A DNA stretch of 64,000 nt from Panorpa germanica (Eukaryota > Arthropoda > Insecta > Mecoptera > Panorpidae): assembly GCA_963678705.1 (NCBI GenBank), contig OY783223.1:2728001-2792000 (forward strand), written 5' to 3'. The notes beneath the pieces are model-generated. The model was not told the origin of the DNA. It saw nothing but the letters and a program-made list of their open reading frames with translations, and ran no database searches. Each line of letters begins with the position of its first letter. Position 1 is the first letter of the stretch. Made by a program: the position numbers and the translations under genes. Below are positions 11,881 to 21,442 of the stretch, in pieces.

Positions 11881-12478
11881 ATTACACACGCTTATATGCG
11901 TCCTTGTTGTATCATTTTTCAACAACAACTTTGTTTTTTAAAACAAAGTAAAACAATGAATTTAGATGAAAATGATTCAAATGTTTATTGTATTAGAAAG
12001 AGTAAGGTTTTACAATTATGAATGGAACATGATATCGAACAAATATCTACTACGACCATGTTGACAGATGTCGATTCTTTTATCAAAATTTTCAATCACT
12101 TTTTGGCAAAATTGCGAGTCCATTTTGTAACTCGTGTCACGGATTTTGAGTTTTAAGGCTGCAATCGATTCGATTGGTTCCGTAGTTGTGTATAGCATAA
12201 CCTCACAAAAAATAATCCAGTGGTGTTAAATCACAGCTGAATTTCGTGAAATTCGTGATCCACTATTTTCAAAGCAGATTTTTATTATTTTAATGCGATT
12301 TTAGAGCGAAATTGAATTCATTGTAACAATTGCCAAAGCATCTACTACTGATATGTCAAAAAACTAAATGTCTAAAACTGTTATGTTGTTGGTGTTGCCA
12401 CTATTGAAAAAACAAAGTTCTTATTGAAAAACACTATAAAAAGAATTTTGTATACTTATCTTGTACATCTTACTTATG

Positions 12479-12606
12479 CCGGTTTTACACCAGAGAGACA
12501 GTTTTGAAAACAGTTTTATTGTAAAAAAACAAAACAACAACATGTTACTAAAACAGCAACAAAAGACAAAAGTGTTTTAAGAACTGTCTCTCTGGTGTAA
12601 AACCGG
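12479..12606. mobile_element. 128-bp MITE with perfect 25-bp terminal inverted repeats
   Basis: The arm beginning CCGGTTTTACACCAGAGAGA at 12479-12503 is exactly complementary to 12582-12606. The interior is A-rich and non-coding. TA dinucleotides lie close to both ends, as expected for Tc1/mariner-type MITEs, but the exact target duplication is ambiguous. A transcript would fold into a strong hairpin. Confidence 0.75.
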
Positions 12607-13020
12607 TATTAGAAAGTCGTTGTGATAGATTTAGTACTGGAGATATAATTATATGTATTAAGTAAAGTAAATTAAAAAAAACACATTTTTAGTTTTTGAA
12701 CTTTCCCGCCGGACTTCCGGTATATACATTTATGTAATCTATAAATATAATATAGTCATACGTACTGTACAATCTGCGACCTATGACAGCCGTTTAATAC
12801 TAGGTCAGATGCGACTGAACACGTGTTCAGATAAGAACTCCGCGCACGAGATTCACAGCGTGGGAACTGCATGGTTGTTTATTTTCAACTGATATGCAAA
12901 GATACTCACATAAATAAAGCTGCGTTGAGTAAACCAGTTCCCAGAACTAGTACTATAAAAGAAATGTACTTGTTCACGTTTTTTTGCTAATAATTAAAAA
13001 AAATAATTATAGCAAACATT

Positions 13021-13475
13021 ACCTTGTGAAATTTTCATAAATAAATATCAAGAAATGAGGCATTGACAGCGAATCTCTGCTGACGTCCCAAAAAAAAGTA
13101 ACATTGCGGTGCCACTCATAACTCATCACTGGATTAACAGAAATCAAAAAACCAAAATAATTTCATTAGTTGATAAGTTTCTGCAGGTTTTTTTTCTCTT
13201 TTATTGATTTTTCAATTTTTACAGCACTTAGAACTCAAAATACCGATTTTCCATGAAAAAAATTCAGAACCTTTGTTAGTTTAAAATACGTTTAAATTAA
13301 ATTAAAAACTTGACAGCGTTACCTCGGCATTTATGAAAAGAAAGAGTGTGCCAAATTTCAAAAGAATCGCTGTAGTAAAGCTAGAGAGGTCACTATATCT
13401 CCGACAGTTTTACTCCAATCGACTTCAAATTTTCACACAATAAACCTGATATGTTATACATTAATATAAATAAAT
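13021..13475 (+). repeat. Family B repeat, 5'-shortened copy
   Basis: Begins at TTGTGAAATTTTCATAAATA and ends GTTATACATTAATATAAATA, co-linear with 5170-5718. Internal deletions remove part of the T-tract arm. It lies 460 bp upstream of the ADGF start. Confidence 0.75.
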
Positions 13476-13937
13476 AAAAACAATTGAAAGTCATTTATAA
13501 TATTAACAAAAAATATGCTACTCTTAGTTTGGGAAACTCTATTCTAAACAACTGTACTTTCATTAATAGATAACTAATTACAGATAAGCATTTAATTGAT
13601 TTTGTGTTTGTCAACCAATCAAATCATAAATTAATTAACTTTGATATCTCTATTATATAATGCCAGAAAAGTGTTTACTATTTTAAAATTCAAAGGTCAA
13701 GTTAGCGAAAGGCTAGTCTATTCAAACAACAACGTACAGCCGCGTTACATTTATTCCCATGTTTATGAATTAATTGATCTTCCCTCTCCCTCACACATAC
13801 TCATAGACTGCAACATTCTCATGTTGTTTCACTCTATCAAATACAGTGCAATCCCCTTTACTGCTAGTAGATTTCTCAGTATCCATTCATCATTGCTAGT
13901 GTTAACATCTGTGTTGAATTAATCAAATAAATAAAAA
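13476..13937 (+). promoter_or_regulatory. ADGF upstream region
   Basis: This is the non-coding stretch between the family B repeat and the ADGF start codon. A TATA-like ATTATATAATG occurs near 13652-13662. A pyrimidine-rich GTTCTGCGCAG just inside the first reading frame (ending 13954) resembles a splice acceptor, so an undetected upstream leader exon is possible. No transcription start can be fixed. Confidence 0.3.
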
Positions 13938-14216
13938 ATGTTTTGTTCTGCGCAGGTCATTGCACTCTTCATAATGTCACTTGCAATTGTCGGTGCAACC
14001 CAAAGACAACGGGCAGTGCCAGCATACCTCGCTTCAAGAAATGAATTCCTAAGAAAAGAACAAGCGCGAGCACTCGGCGCGAAAATCGAGCTAACTACAA
14101 AAGAAGAAACAGCTAATAAGTTTATAATGGCTCTAAAACATAAAGAAGTTGATGAAGGCTTTAAGAATCCTCATCAATTCGCTCCTGCGCAGCATCTGTT
14201 TGATGTACTTAAAGAA
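13938..14216 (+). CDS. ADGF: ADGF (adenosine deaminase-related growth factor / ADA2), N-terminal coding block
   Basis: This encodes residues 1-93. The start at 13938 gives a clear secretory signal: a short polar start, hydrophobic VIALFIMSLAIVGA, then a likely cleavage before TQ. The N-terminal ADGF region follows (YLASRNEFLRKEQ, then EETANKFI..LK, then NPHQFAPAQHLFDVLKE), which in the family forms the dimerisation part preceding the catalytic barrel. The block must end by 14225 because an in-frame TAG occurs at 14226-14228. A donor, GAA|GTAAGG, at 14217 is phase 0 and matches the phase-0 resumption at 15425. The alternative start Met at 13973 or an upstream exon joined at 13955 cannot be excluded. 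The LINE tail begins only 15 bp beyond the donor. Confidence 0.85.
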
Positions 14217-14231
14217 GTAAGGAACTAGAAG

Positions 14232-14736
14232 TTATTATATTATATTATATTATTAATTGTTGGCCTTTCGGCTTCATAATCTACATTAATATTTCTTAAA
14301 ACATTTCATAGAATTTTAATTTAAAATTAATCTTAACTATTCTAGACTTTTCTATTTCCCACAGTATTTTCTGCTTCTTCTTCCCTTTACCCTCTCCCTT
14401 CCTGTTCTCTACACCTCCATCATTCTCACCGTTTCCTGCTTCTTCTTCCTTTTTGCCTGTACCTCTGTCTCTCACCTTCATTGACCTCTCTCGACAAACC
14501 CTCAATTATCTTTGCACTATTCTTTCATCCTTTTAGACTTCATTTTCACTTTCCTGCATTTTACCTCTATCACTATGTTCAGACATAATCCTTCGGATTT
14601 TTCACTTTCTCCTTCCAATTACTTCTGCCATCCATCCCTGTCCACACAATCATCCCTAATGTGCTCCAGTGTCTCCACCTCTGCTTTGCACACTCTACAC
14701 TTTTTTTCTTCTTCGTCCACTTTTCTTTTTAAATAA
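14232..14736 (-). mobile_element. LINE subfamily 1 fragment, antisense inside ADGF
   Basis: Read on the minus strand, it carries a LINE zinc-knuckle stretch (CRVC...ETLEHIRDDC) near 14640-14705. A purine-rich UTR follows, then the subfamily 1 end signature (GTAGATTATGAAGCCGAAAGG) and an AT-rich tail that abuts ADGF coding sequence at 14231. Stops and frame breaks show it is dead. Confidence 0.85.
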
Positions 14737-15405
14737 TAATTTAACTTATGTGCAGTTAGGCATTATATTCTTCTGCCTTAACATCACAGACTATATTTCA
14801 TTTTATTACGTACATCTACTCCACTTTCCTTTCAAACGTTTATTTCACAACGCTTCTCCAAACTTTATTCATCCATTTATTCCTTAATTCCTTCCTTGCA
14901 GCTTTTCTATCAGGTCTACTTCACTTTCCAACTTCTCCCGACACCTACTCTTCACATGCTCTAATGTTTCTGCTTTCTTGTCACACATCCTGCATAGTTT
15001 TTCCTCCCCTACAGTATCTACATCCCCTATCTTCTTTCCTTAGTCTAAAAGTTGCGATCATTTTCTTTTCATTACCTCCTTGTTTCTCTAGGTATTGAGG
15101 CATTCCTTTCGACCATAACTGACTGTATCTGGTATTGTTCTTCCTTTGATCCGTTCTCTTCATTCTATCCTGTTGTTGGACCTCTATGTCTCTTACCTTT
15201 ATCAGATTCCGTACCTCTATTCCTTCCTCTTTTAGTTTTACCATCTTCGCCGCCGTTAACTCTCTTCCTTTGACCTTCACCTCTTCTTGTATTTCCTCCA
15301 TTTCATCGCTCTTTGCCTTATTCACTTTTTCCTACAACATTATCACTCTCATTCTCAATTTTAAACAGTTCTCTTGTGTATATATATTCTCTTTGATATA
15401 TTGAA
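14737..15405 (-). mobile_element. LINE subfamily 2 fragment, antisense inside ADGF
   Basis: The minus strand encodes a 114-residue open stretch at 14981-15325 (KAKSDEMEEIQEEV..., IEVQQQDRMKR, MIATFRLRKED). This is co-linear with the LINE fragment at 61130-61700 (EIQQQKRMEK, RVARFRLGNEE). The 3' end motif TTAAGGCAGAAGAATATAATG matches 27911-27935. It is an ORF2 C-terminal piece of an R1/I-like LINE. Confidence 0.8.
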
Positions 15406-15424
15406 ATAGGTAAGGACCTCGCAG

Positions 15425-16681
15425 TTGTTTAAAATCATTGAAAAACTACCTAAAGGTTCTGCTCTTCACGGACATGATACAGCTCTCGTGACAACGGATT
15501 ATATCCTGAAGAATTTAACATACAGAGATAATTTATACGCAATCATCGATGGCGAGAAAATCGAACTACATTTCTACGACAAACCTCCAAGCAAAGAATG
15601 GAAATTATTGAAGGAGCATCGAGAATCTGCTGAAACGGTTGACGTCTTCGATGCGTGGTTGCGTTCCAAGCTGACATTGTTCGTGGACAACCCAAAAGAA
15701 AAATATACAGACATTAATGTTGTCTGGTCTTACTTCTACGAACTCTTTGGTGTCGTCGGACCAATTTTGTACTACAAACCAGTTTGGAAGGATTATTTCT
15801 ACCAAACACTTCTAGAGTTTTATGAAGATAATGTGATGTACATGGAAATTAGGGGGACATTACCGGAAGTCTACGATCTCGATGGTACGATATTCACTCC
15901 TTTGGAAATTGTTGGTTTCTACGTGGAAGTGCTAGAAAAGTTTAAGTCAGAGCACCCAGCGTTCATCGGAGCTAAGTTCATCTATGCCCCCATCCGTGGC
16001 GTAACGAAGGACATTGTCCAAGGATATATCGAGACGGCAATAGCTTTAAAACGAGCTTATCCTGATTTTATAGCAGGATTCGATCTAGTAGGCCAAGAAG
16101 ATTCAGGAAAACCTCTCTTATACTTCATCAACCAATTACTGAGCGTACCAGATGAAATAGACTTCTATTTCCACGCCGGTGAGACCAATTGGTTCGGAAC
16201 ATCCACAGACGAGAATCTTATCGATGCTGTGTTGCTAGGCACGAAGAGAATTGGACATGGATATGCGCTCCTCAAACATCCAGAGGTTCTCAAACTAGTA
16301 AAAGAACTGAAAATTGGTATAGAAGTGAATCCTTTGTCGAATCAGGTCTTGTTGCTGGTTGAGGACTTGAGGAATCACCCAGTGGCTGCGCTATTGGCTG
16401 ATGATTATCCCGTTGTTATATCCTGTGATGATCCTAGTTTCTGGGAAGCGAAAGGACTAAGCTACGACTGGTATATCGCGTTTGTTGGCATGGCCAGTAG
16501 AGATCAGGACTTGAGGATGCTGAAACAACTCGCTTTGAACTCGATTCAGTACAGCGGGCTTAACGACAAGGAAAAGGACAAGGCGTACCAGACTTGGAAA
16601 GCAGACTGGGAGAAATTTATAGACTATGTCGTCGGTCTTTCGTCTTTAGGAAATAATGAAGTTACTGGATTAGAACATTAA
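15425..16681 (+). CDS. ADGF: ADGF (ADA2-type adenosine deaminase), catalytic block
   Basis: This encodes 418 residues (about 94-511 of the precursor) in a single open frame that starts right after an acceptor CAG with LFKIIEKLPKG. It deaminates extracellular adenosine to inosine and acts outside the cell. Family landmarks are the zinc HxH in LHGHD (precursor H108, H110), YMEIRGTLPEVYDLDG, HAGET (H343, E346), RIGHGYAL (H371), EVNPLSNQ and the catalytic DDP (D428, D429). The total of about 511 residues is normal for insect ADGFs. Oddities: the usual SSDDP serine is Cys (ISCDDPSFWEAKG), a usual Gly after FW is Glu, and the paired cysteines I expect in the N-terminal insert (after RDNLY and before WKLL) are both absent. 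NLT at N123 is a glycosylation sequon. No frameshifts or stops were seen. Confidence 0.93.
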   Translation: MFKIIEKLPKGSALHGHDTALVTTDYILKNLTYRDNLYAIIDGEKIELHFYDKPPSKEWKLLKEHRESAETVDVFDAWLRSKLTLFVDNPKEKYTDINVVWSYFYELFGVVGPILYYKPVWKDYFYQTLLEFYEDNVMYMEIRGTLPEVYDLDGTIFTPLEIVGFYVEVLEKFKSEHPAFIGAKFIYAPIRGVTKDIVQGYIETAIALKRAYPDFIAGFDLVGQEDSGKPLLYFINQLLSVPDEIDFYFHAGETNWFGTSTDENLIDAVLLGTKRIGHGYALLKHPEVLKLVKELKIGIEVNPLSNQVLLLVEDLRNHPVAALLADDYPVVISCDDPSFWEAKGLSYDWYIAFVGMASRDQDLRMLKQLALNSIQYSGLNDKEKDKAYQTWKADWEKFIDYVVGLSSLGNNEVTGLEH

Positions 16682-16960
16682 TGATACGTAAGATTCATTT
16701 TGTTATTAATTTAAGGAAATAGTTTGACTGACATTCACTTTTTAAACTAGTAATACATTTACTAAACATAATTTGACAAGGGTCCATTGTTTAGGTCTAT
16801 TTCACTTGTCCATTTAAACACCATTTTTATTTATTACTTCTTTAGAAGTTCCGACTTAGCATTGAAACATTTTTGTTCCATACAAATACTAGCTAGAATT
16901 TTTTTTAAATAGCATAAGTTAGTGTCGCATCAGTACGTACCATACATTAGCAAGTTTCTA
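16682..16960 (+). other. ADGF 3' UTR candidate
   Basis: AT-rich sequence after the stop codon. No canonical AATAAA occurs before the family A element at 16961. The first clear AATAAA-like cluster is inside that element, near 17299. Confidence 0.35.
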
Positions 16961-17596
16961 AATGGGCTTGTGTCCTATGTCTTAATTTCTATAACAGTGT
17001 ACTATATATTGATAAAGTGGGTTACTGGAACCTCAAATGTTCAATTATTTTTTAATAACTCCATATATGTTAAGAGATATTTACAATTAAAAAAGTCATT
17101 TTGTCTCTTTAATTATTAAAGGGATTCAACGTTGTACACATTCCAAGTGCATGTGACATCACAATCCTTGTGTAAGGTTACCAACCTTACAGCTCATAAA
17201 TCGCTGCTATATGTATTTATATATCAAAATATCAAATATTATTTACAGCTATTTCAAGGAACAATCAAATTTCAATATTATGTCTGCCTTAGCAGGGTTA
17301 AATAAAATAAAAACTTATTATTCTTTGATTTGACTTGATTATTTGACTACCAACAGCTACTAAACATTACCACAGCACTGACCTACTCAACAAATAACTG
17401 ACGTTAAAATGCATTTCACGTCATATAAATATGTCCAACTATTTCTAGCGCTAAAACTACAATTCAAATTTTTAATTGCTATATCTCCGTCAATATTTAG
17501 ATATTTAATAAAATAGATCGCCAATACATTTATTAACATCAATTTCAATCAAGAATTGAAAAATCGACAACTAAAAAATGAGGACACAAGCCCATT
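16961..17596 (+). mobile_element. Family A element, complete copy
   Basis: Both ends are present: AATGGGCTTGTGTCC at 16961 and GGACACAAGCCCATT ending at 17596. This is a reference full-length copy of about 636 bp. The flanks (TTTCTA on the left, TTGCCA on the right) show no target-site duplication. Confidence 0.9.
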
Positions 17597-18119
17597 TTGC
17601 CATAAAAATGTACCAGATTCTATTACATTTCTATAAGTTTGTCATTTGTTTATTTTCAGATATCAAAGACTGCTTCAATGGATTGTTACTTCTGCTAACT
17701 ACTCTAGTATGAGCACGAGGGAACGAGGAGAATGATTGTGATAAAGTGGGAGTAGTGGGGATGCTGGCACTGGCCTAGTTAGCTGCAAGATACGACCCGC
17801 ATGACAGTCTGTCAGTATTTAAATTAATTTAATTAATTGGACTATATTAGTCGTGGTATAGCTATAATAAAATATTTAGATTCTTAGCTAACATGAAATT
17901 GACAAAACGAGGATTGTACAAAAAGTGAATTACTTTAAAAATAAATAAATTATATTTTAATACAAAAATAAAACGGTGTTTGATATTTGCCATAGATAGT
18001 GATATTTGTGAAGAAGATTGTAGTTGTATTTGTTTGATAGCTTTGTGTATAATAATTTTGAATTGTATTTGTTTAAATAGATGAATTTGTTAGGTTGTTA
18101 CATTTTTAAATCCTGTTAA
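17597..18119. other. Intergenic DNA, nothing recognised
   Basis: No gene, repeat or structured element was recognised. Confidence 0.45.
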
Positions 18120-18345
18120 GGGGTCATGCAAAAATTACGTTACACAAATTTCATGGTTTTCATTGTCACGTCTTGTCACACATTACGGATTCACCCCCCC
18201 CAAAGATATATTCTTTTTGGGTTTGTTTGTTCTTTTTTTTTTTTGAAAGTCAAATTCTTGTTGAGACATATAAAATTTATGACTCCCATTATCACACTTT
18301 GAGGACGCTAACAACTAACCCCCCCCCCCCCCCCCTTCAGTAATT
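18120..18345. repeat. Fragment of a GGGTCATGCAAAAATTACG-type repeat with poly-C tract
   Basis: GGGGTCATGCAAAAATTACG, TTTCATGGTTTTCATTG and TTGTCACACATTACGG, followed by a C homopolymer at about 18320-18336, resemble a common insect repeat whose two halves are inverted. Only one half is legible here, and this recognition is from memory. Confidence 0.4.
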
Positions 18346-18597
18346 TTAACTAATAATTGTAATTTTAATACTTATACACTCATTGATTTATTTCTGACTG
18401 TCTGGAGCCACTGTCCGTCCAGATCTTGGTGGTATATGACTGCTAGGAGCCGTAGGAAGCTTTATGGGCTACTCGAGACAGCTGTAAGTAACAGAAATCG
18501 GAAAAATATCAAATCAAAAAATAACGGCTTTAGAGTTATGTAGAATCATTTATTATTTGTTACGTAATTTAACAATTAAGATTTTTTATTTTCTTTA

Positions 18598-19090
18598 AAT
18601 TTATTTATATTAATGTACAACATATTAAGCTTATTGTGTGAAAATTTGAAGTCGATTGGAGTAAAACTGTCGGAGATATAGAGTTTTAAGTCTTCATCTC
18701 TCTGGACTGGTTTTGTCTTAACAAAGTTTCTGATTTCTTTCATAAAAAATCGGTATTTTCACATCTAAGTGCTGTAAACAAATTGAGAAAGCAATAAAAA
18801 AAACTCGACACAGTTATCTGCAGAAACTAATCAACTAATAAAATCATTTTGGTTTTTTGATTTCAGAAAATCCAGTGATGAGTTATGAGGGACACGACAA
18901 TGACACTTTTATTTGTAACATCAGCGGAAATTCGTTGTCAATGCCTCATTTCTTAATATTTATTTATGAAAATTTCACAAAGTATTCTTTAAATGTTATT
19001 TTATTATGTAGTAATTATAGAAATAATTATATAATAACTATGTCGTCAAAAAACATTATCGAAATTATACTTCTTTTTGTATCAATTTTA
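18598..19090 (-). repeat. Family B repeat, inverted copy
   Basis: Reverse complement of the family B unit, from TTTATATTAATGTACAACAT to AAAAACATTATCGAAATTATAC. About 150 bp present in the 47998 copy (around 48115-48270) are missing here. Confidence 0.8.
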
Positions 19091-19752
19091 TCTTAAAAAT
19101 TGAATATTTGAGGTTATAATAGCCAACTTTATCAATATATAGTATAGTTTTATAGAAATTAAGACATGCTTAACAAGCCAATTCAGTTAATGGTCCATGT
19201 TCATTATAAGAGAAGCATACTTTTGATATGGGTTATATAAAAAGAAATTTTAACTGCGTTCCACAGCTATTAAACTCTAAAGAAAATTAATAGCCTACAT
19301 ACAAACTTATAAAATAGCTTATCACATTTGCAAATCACAAACACTCACACTTAAATATACAATATAATAACAATAATAATACAATATATAGATAAATACA
19401 TATTCGTTATAAAGTGAGGTTATGTCATCACATTATAAGTTATGTCACGTGGGATTCATATCCATCAAGCAAAGAGAATTGAATCTCTGGCAACATTATA
19501 CATTACAACCTTTTGTAAGCTTACACCTGGTCTTGGTTTTGATTTAATATCATATTTTTGGGGTTTTATCTTCTTATAAAACATGACATATGGCATCTAT
19601 TTTACACCTAGCGGCTAAAATATGAAATAAATATTTACGCCTAACGTAGATATACACAACGAATATACTCGTATGTATATATAATGAAATAAATTAACTT
19701 CTACAGCTGAATAAATATAATATAATATAGTAAATTGCAAGTTATAATTTAG
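19091..19752. other. Intergenic DNA with a short family-A-like end
   Basis: The 19097-19180 stretch (AATATTTGAGGTTATAATAGCC, TTATCAATATATAGT, AGAAATTAAGACATGC) resembles the A end of family A in minus orientation. The rest shows nothing recognisable. Confidence 0.4.
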
Positions 19753-19925
19753 AATGGGCTTGTGTCCTCGATTTTTCAATTGTTGATTGAAACTGATGAT
19801 AATAAATGTGTATTGGCGTGTCTATTTTATTAAATATCTAAATGTTGATGGAGATATAGCAATTAAAAATTTGAACTGTAGTTTTAGCGCTAGAAATGGT
19901 CGGCTATATTTGTATGACGTATATC
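19753..19925 (-). mobile_element. Family A element, truncated copy
   Basis: Begins AATGGGCTTGTGTCCTCG and runs through GTTTTAGCGCTAGAAATGGTC before it is cut off near 19921. Only the B end of the family remains. Confidence 0.8.
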
Positions 19926-20519
19926 TCTTTCTGTTTGCTTGTACTTGATTGCAACAAAACCTCAAAAATATAACTCTTGTCCAGAGAGACAGTAGTCTGC
20001 ATCAAACATCAATTTAACGTTAATAACTTCTACATCTCTCTCTATCTCTCTCTTAACGTATGTACATAATTTAGACAAACTATCAGTGCAATGTTTATCG
20101 TTGTACTTCACTGGTTAGCTTGTAAAAGTACAGGGAGGACGGTATTATTTTTAAAGGAGCAATGAAGCGGCACAAATGCTTGATTTTTATAAAGTAATTA
20201 ATGAAGCGAATAGCTTGTTAAAATATAAAATGAATCAGGGAATTAACAACAAAGAAATTACGTGCATAGCAACAACAAAATGTTGCACAAAACGTCGTGT
20301 GCATAGGACGGTGATATGGTACACTCAACTACTTTAAAATGGGTTGTGTTATGTTAAAGAGACAAACATGACGTCATTTTCAAATTCTACTGACGTTATC
20401 GTTGGATATTTTACTAGCGACTGTTACTGTAGATAATATTTTTGAAAATTTTGTCTATTTCAGTATTACATGTCTTGCGAAAAATTTATATCAACTCTAG
20501 TTAAGCACAAAATATGAAT
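19926..20519. other. Intergenic DNA, nothing recognised
   Basis: Contains a short CTCT-rich tract near 20030-20055. No gene or repeat was identified. Confidence 0.45.
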
Positions 20520-20990
20520 ATTACCTGAAATGATCTCTTCTCTTCCTTTCCCACTCTAAATCTTGTTATTCGCTTTGTGCGTCTCTTTCCTTTATGTATG
20601 CTGCTAATTCCCTTTTTCATATTATTTTGTACCTCTCATTGTATTTCATCTGGTTAATATTCGCCATCCATTTCTGTTGCTGTATCGCTACTTCACTTTT
20701 CTTAGCTTCACCTCCACAATTCTTCTCTCTTCTTTCTGCCTTTTCTATTTCCACTCCATTCCTTTTATAGTACTCTTTCCTCCATCAATTAAATCAAGCT
20801 CCATCTGTATTATCATTAATATAGCACAACGCTCTGGCTCCTCCTTTAATTCTTACTTATATTTTCCTCCTCTTCACTTCTTCTATCACTAGATACTCCA
20901 GTGTGCACCTCGCCACCCCCTTACCTAATTTCACGCACCTCTTTTGTGTTTGTTCTAACTCCTTTGCTTTCTTTTGCGCCTTTTGCTAAA
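20520..20990 (-). mobile_element. LINE fragment, subfamily 2-like
   Basis: The minus strand near 20690-20530 translates to QQKWMANINQMKYNERYK and a degraded RFRVGKEE box, parallel to KYNERYKKIKWRRERYEKRV at 61500-61560. Frameshifts are present and the 3' end is missing. Confidence 0.65.
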
Positions 20991-21442
20991 TGATCATGTT
21001 TAAAATAAGCCATAATTTTATAACACAATGCAATTAACCTAAAAATTGTTACATAAAAGGTGAATTTGTAAACCTTATGTACTAAGTACTAAGTTATTCT
21101 TCTGTTGCATATTCCAGACTACTAGTTTACTGAACCCATTCCTTCATACAAGAAGTTTTTGTTCGTATCCCAGTTCCATGCTTCCATGCTGCTGTGTATC
21201 AGTTGATAATCTGGTTATGCGGTTTAACGTTTCAGTCTCAGTGATTAATCAATGCTAATTATTTCATTGGTAATAGAGCTACTAGTACCGCCACCGTCGC
21301 GCCATGCCACACAGTGTATACTTCTATAAACACTATACTCGACATAGTACACTAGTGGTGGTTATACACACTAATGTCATAATGATACTTTCTTAAATCG
21401 AAATGCCATTGGATTCTAACGATGTTATACATGTTTAGACCA
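20991..21442. other. Intergenic DNA, nothing recognised
   Basis: No supported feature. Confidence 0.4.

Larger units (their letters stand above)
14217..15424 (+). other. Putative ADGF intron made mostly of LINE sequence
   Basis: The interval begins GTAAGG and ends CTCGCAG. It holds two antisense LINE fragments (14232 to about 15405). The first 15 bp (14217-14231, GTAAGGAACTAGAAG) and last 15 bp (15410-15424, GTAAGGACCTCGCAG) match at 12 positions and lie in the same codon phase relative to the flanking exons, so they look like a target-site duplication of coding sequence. Splicing would remove both copies and retain the frame; reading through meets TAG at once. A pyrimidine-rich TTCTCTTTGATATATT sits upstream of the acceptor. 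Confidence 0.65.

Noticed and set aside
13641..13922. 93-codon frame just upstream of ADGF
   Set aside because: No recognisable domain, and it ends in a stop before the ADGF start; more likely ADGF upstream or 5' UTR DNA.
18857..19096. 79-codon frame in family B, similar to 48461-48712
   Set aside because: The shared sequence is repeat DNA; the frame is not kept in the copies at 5085 and 13021.
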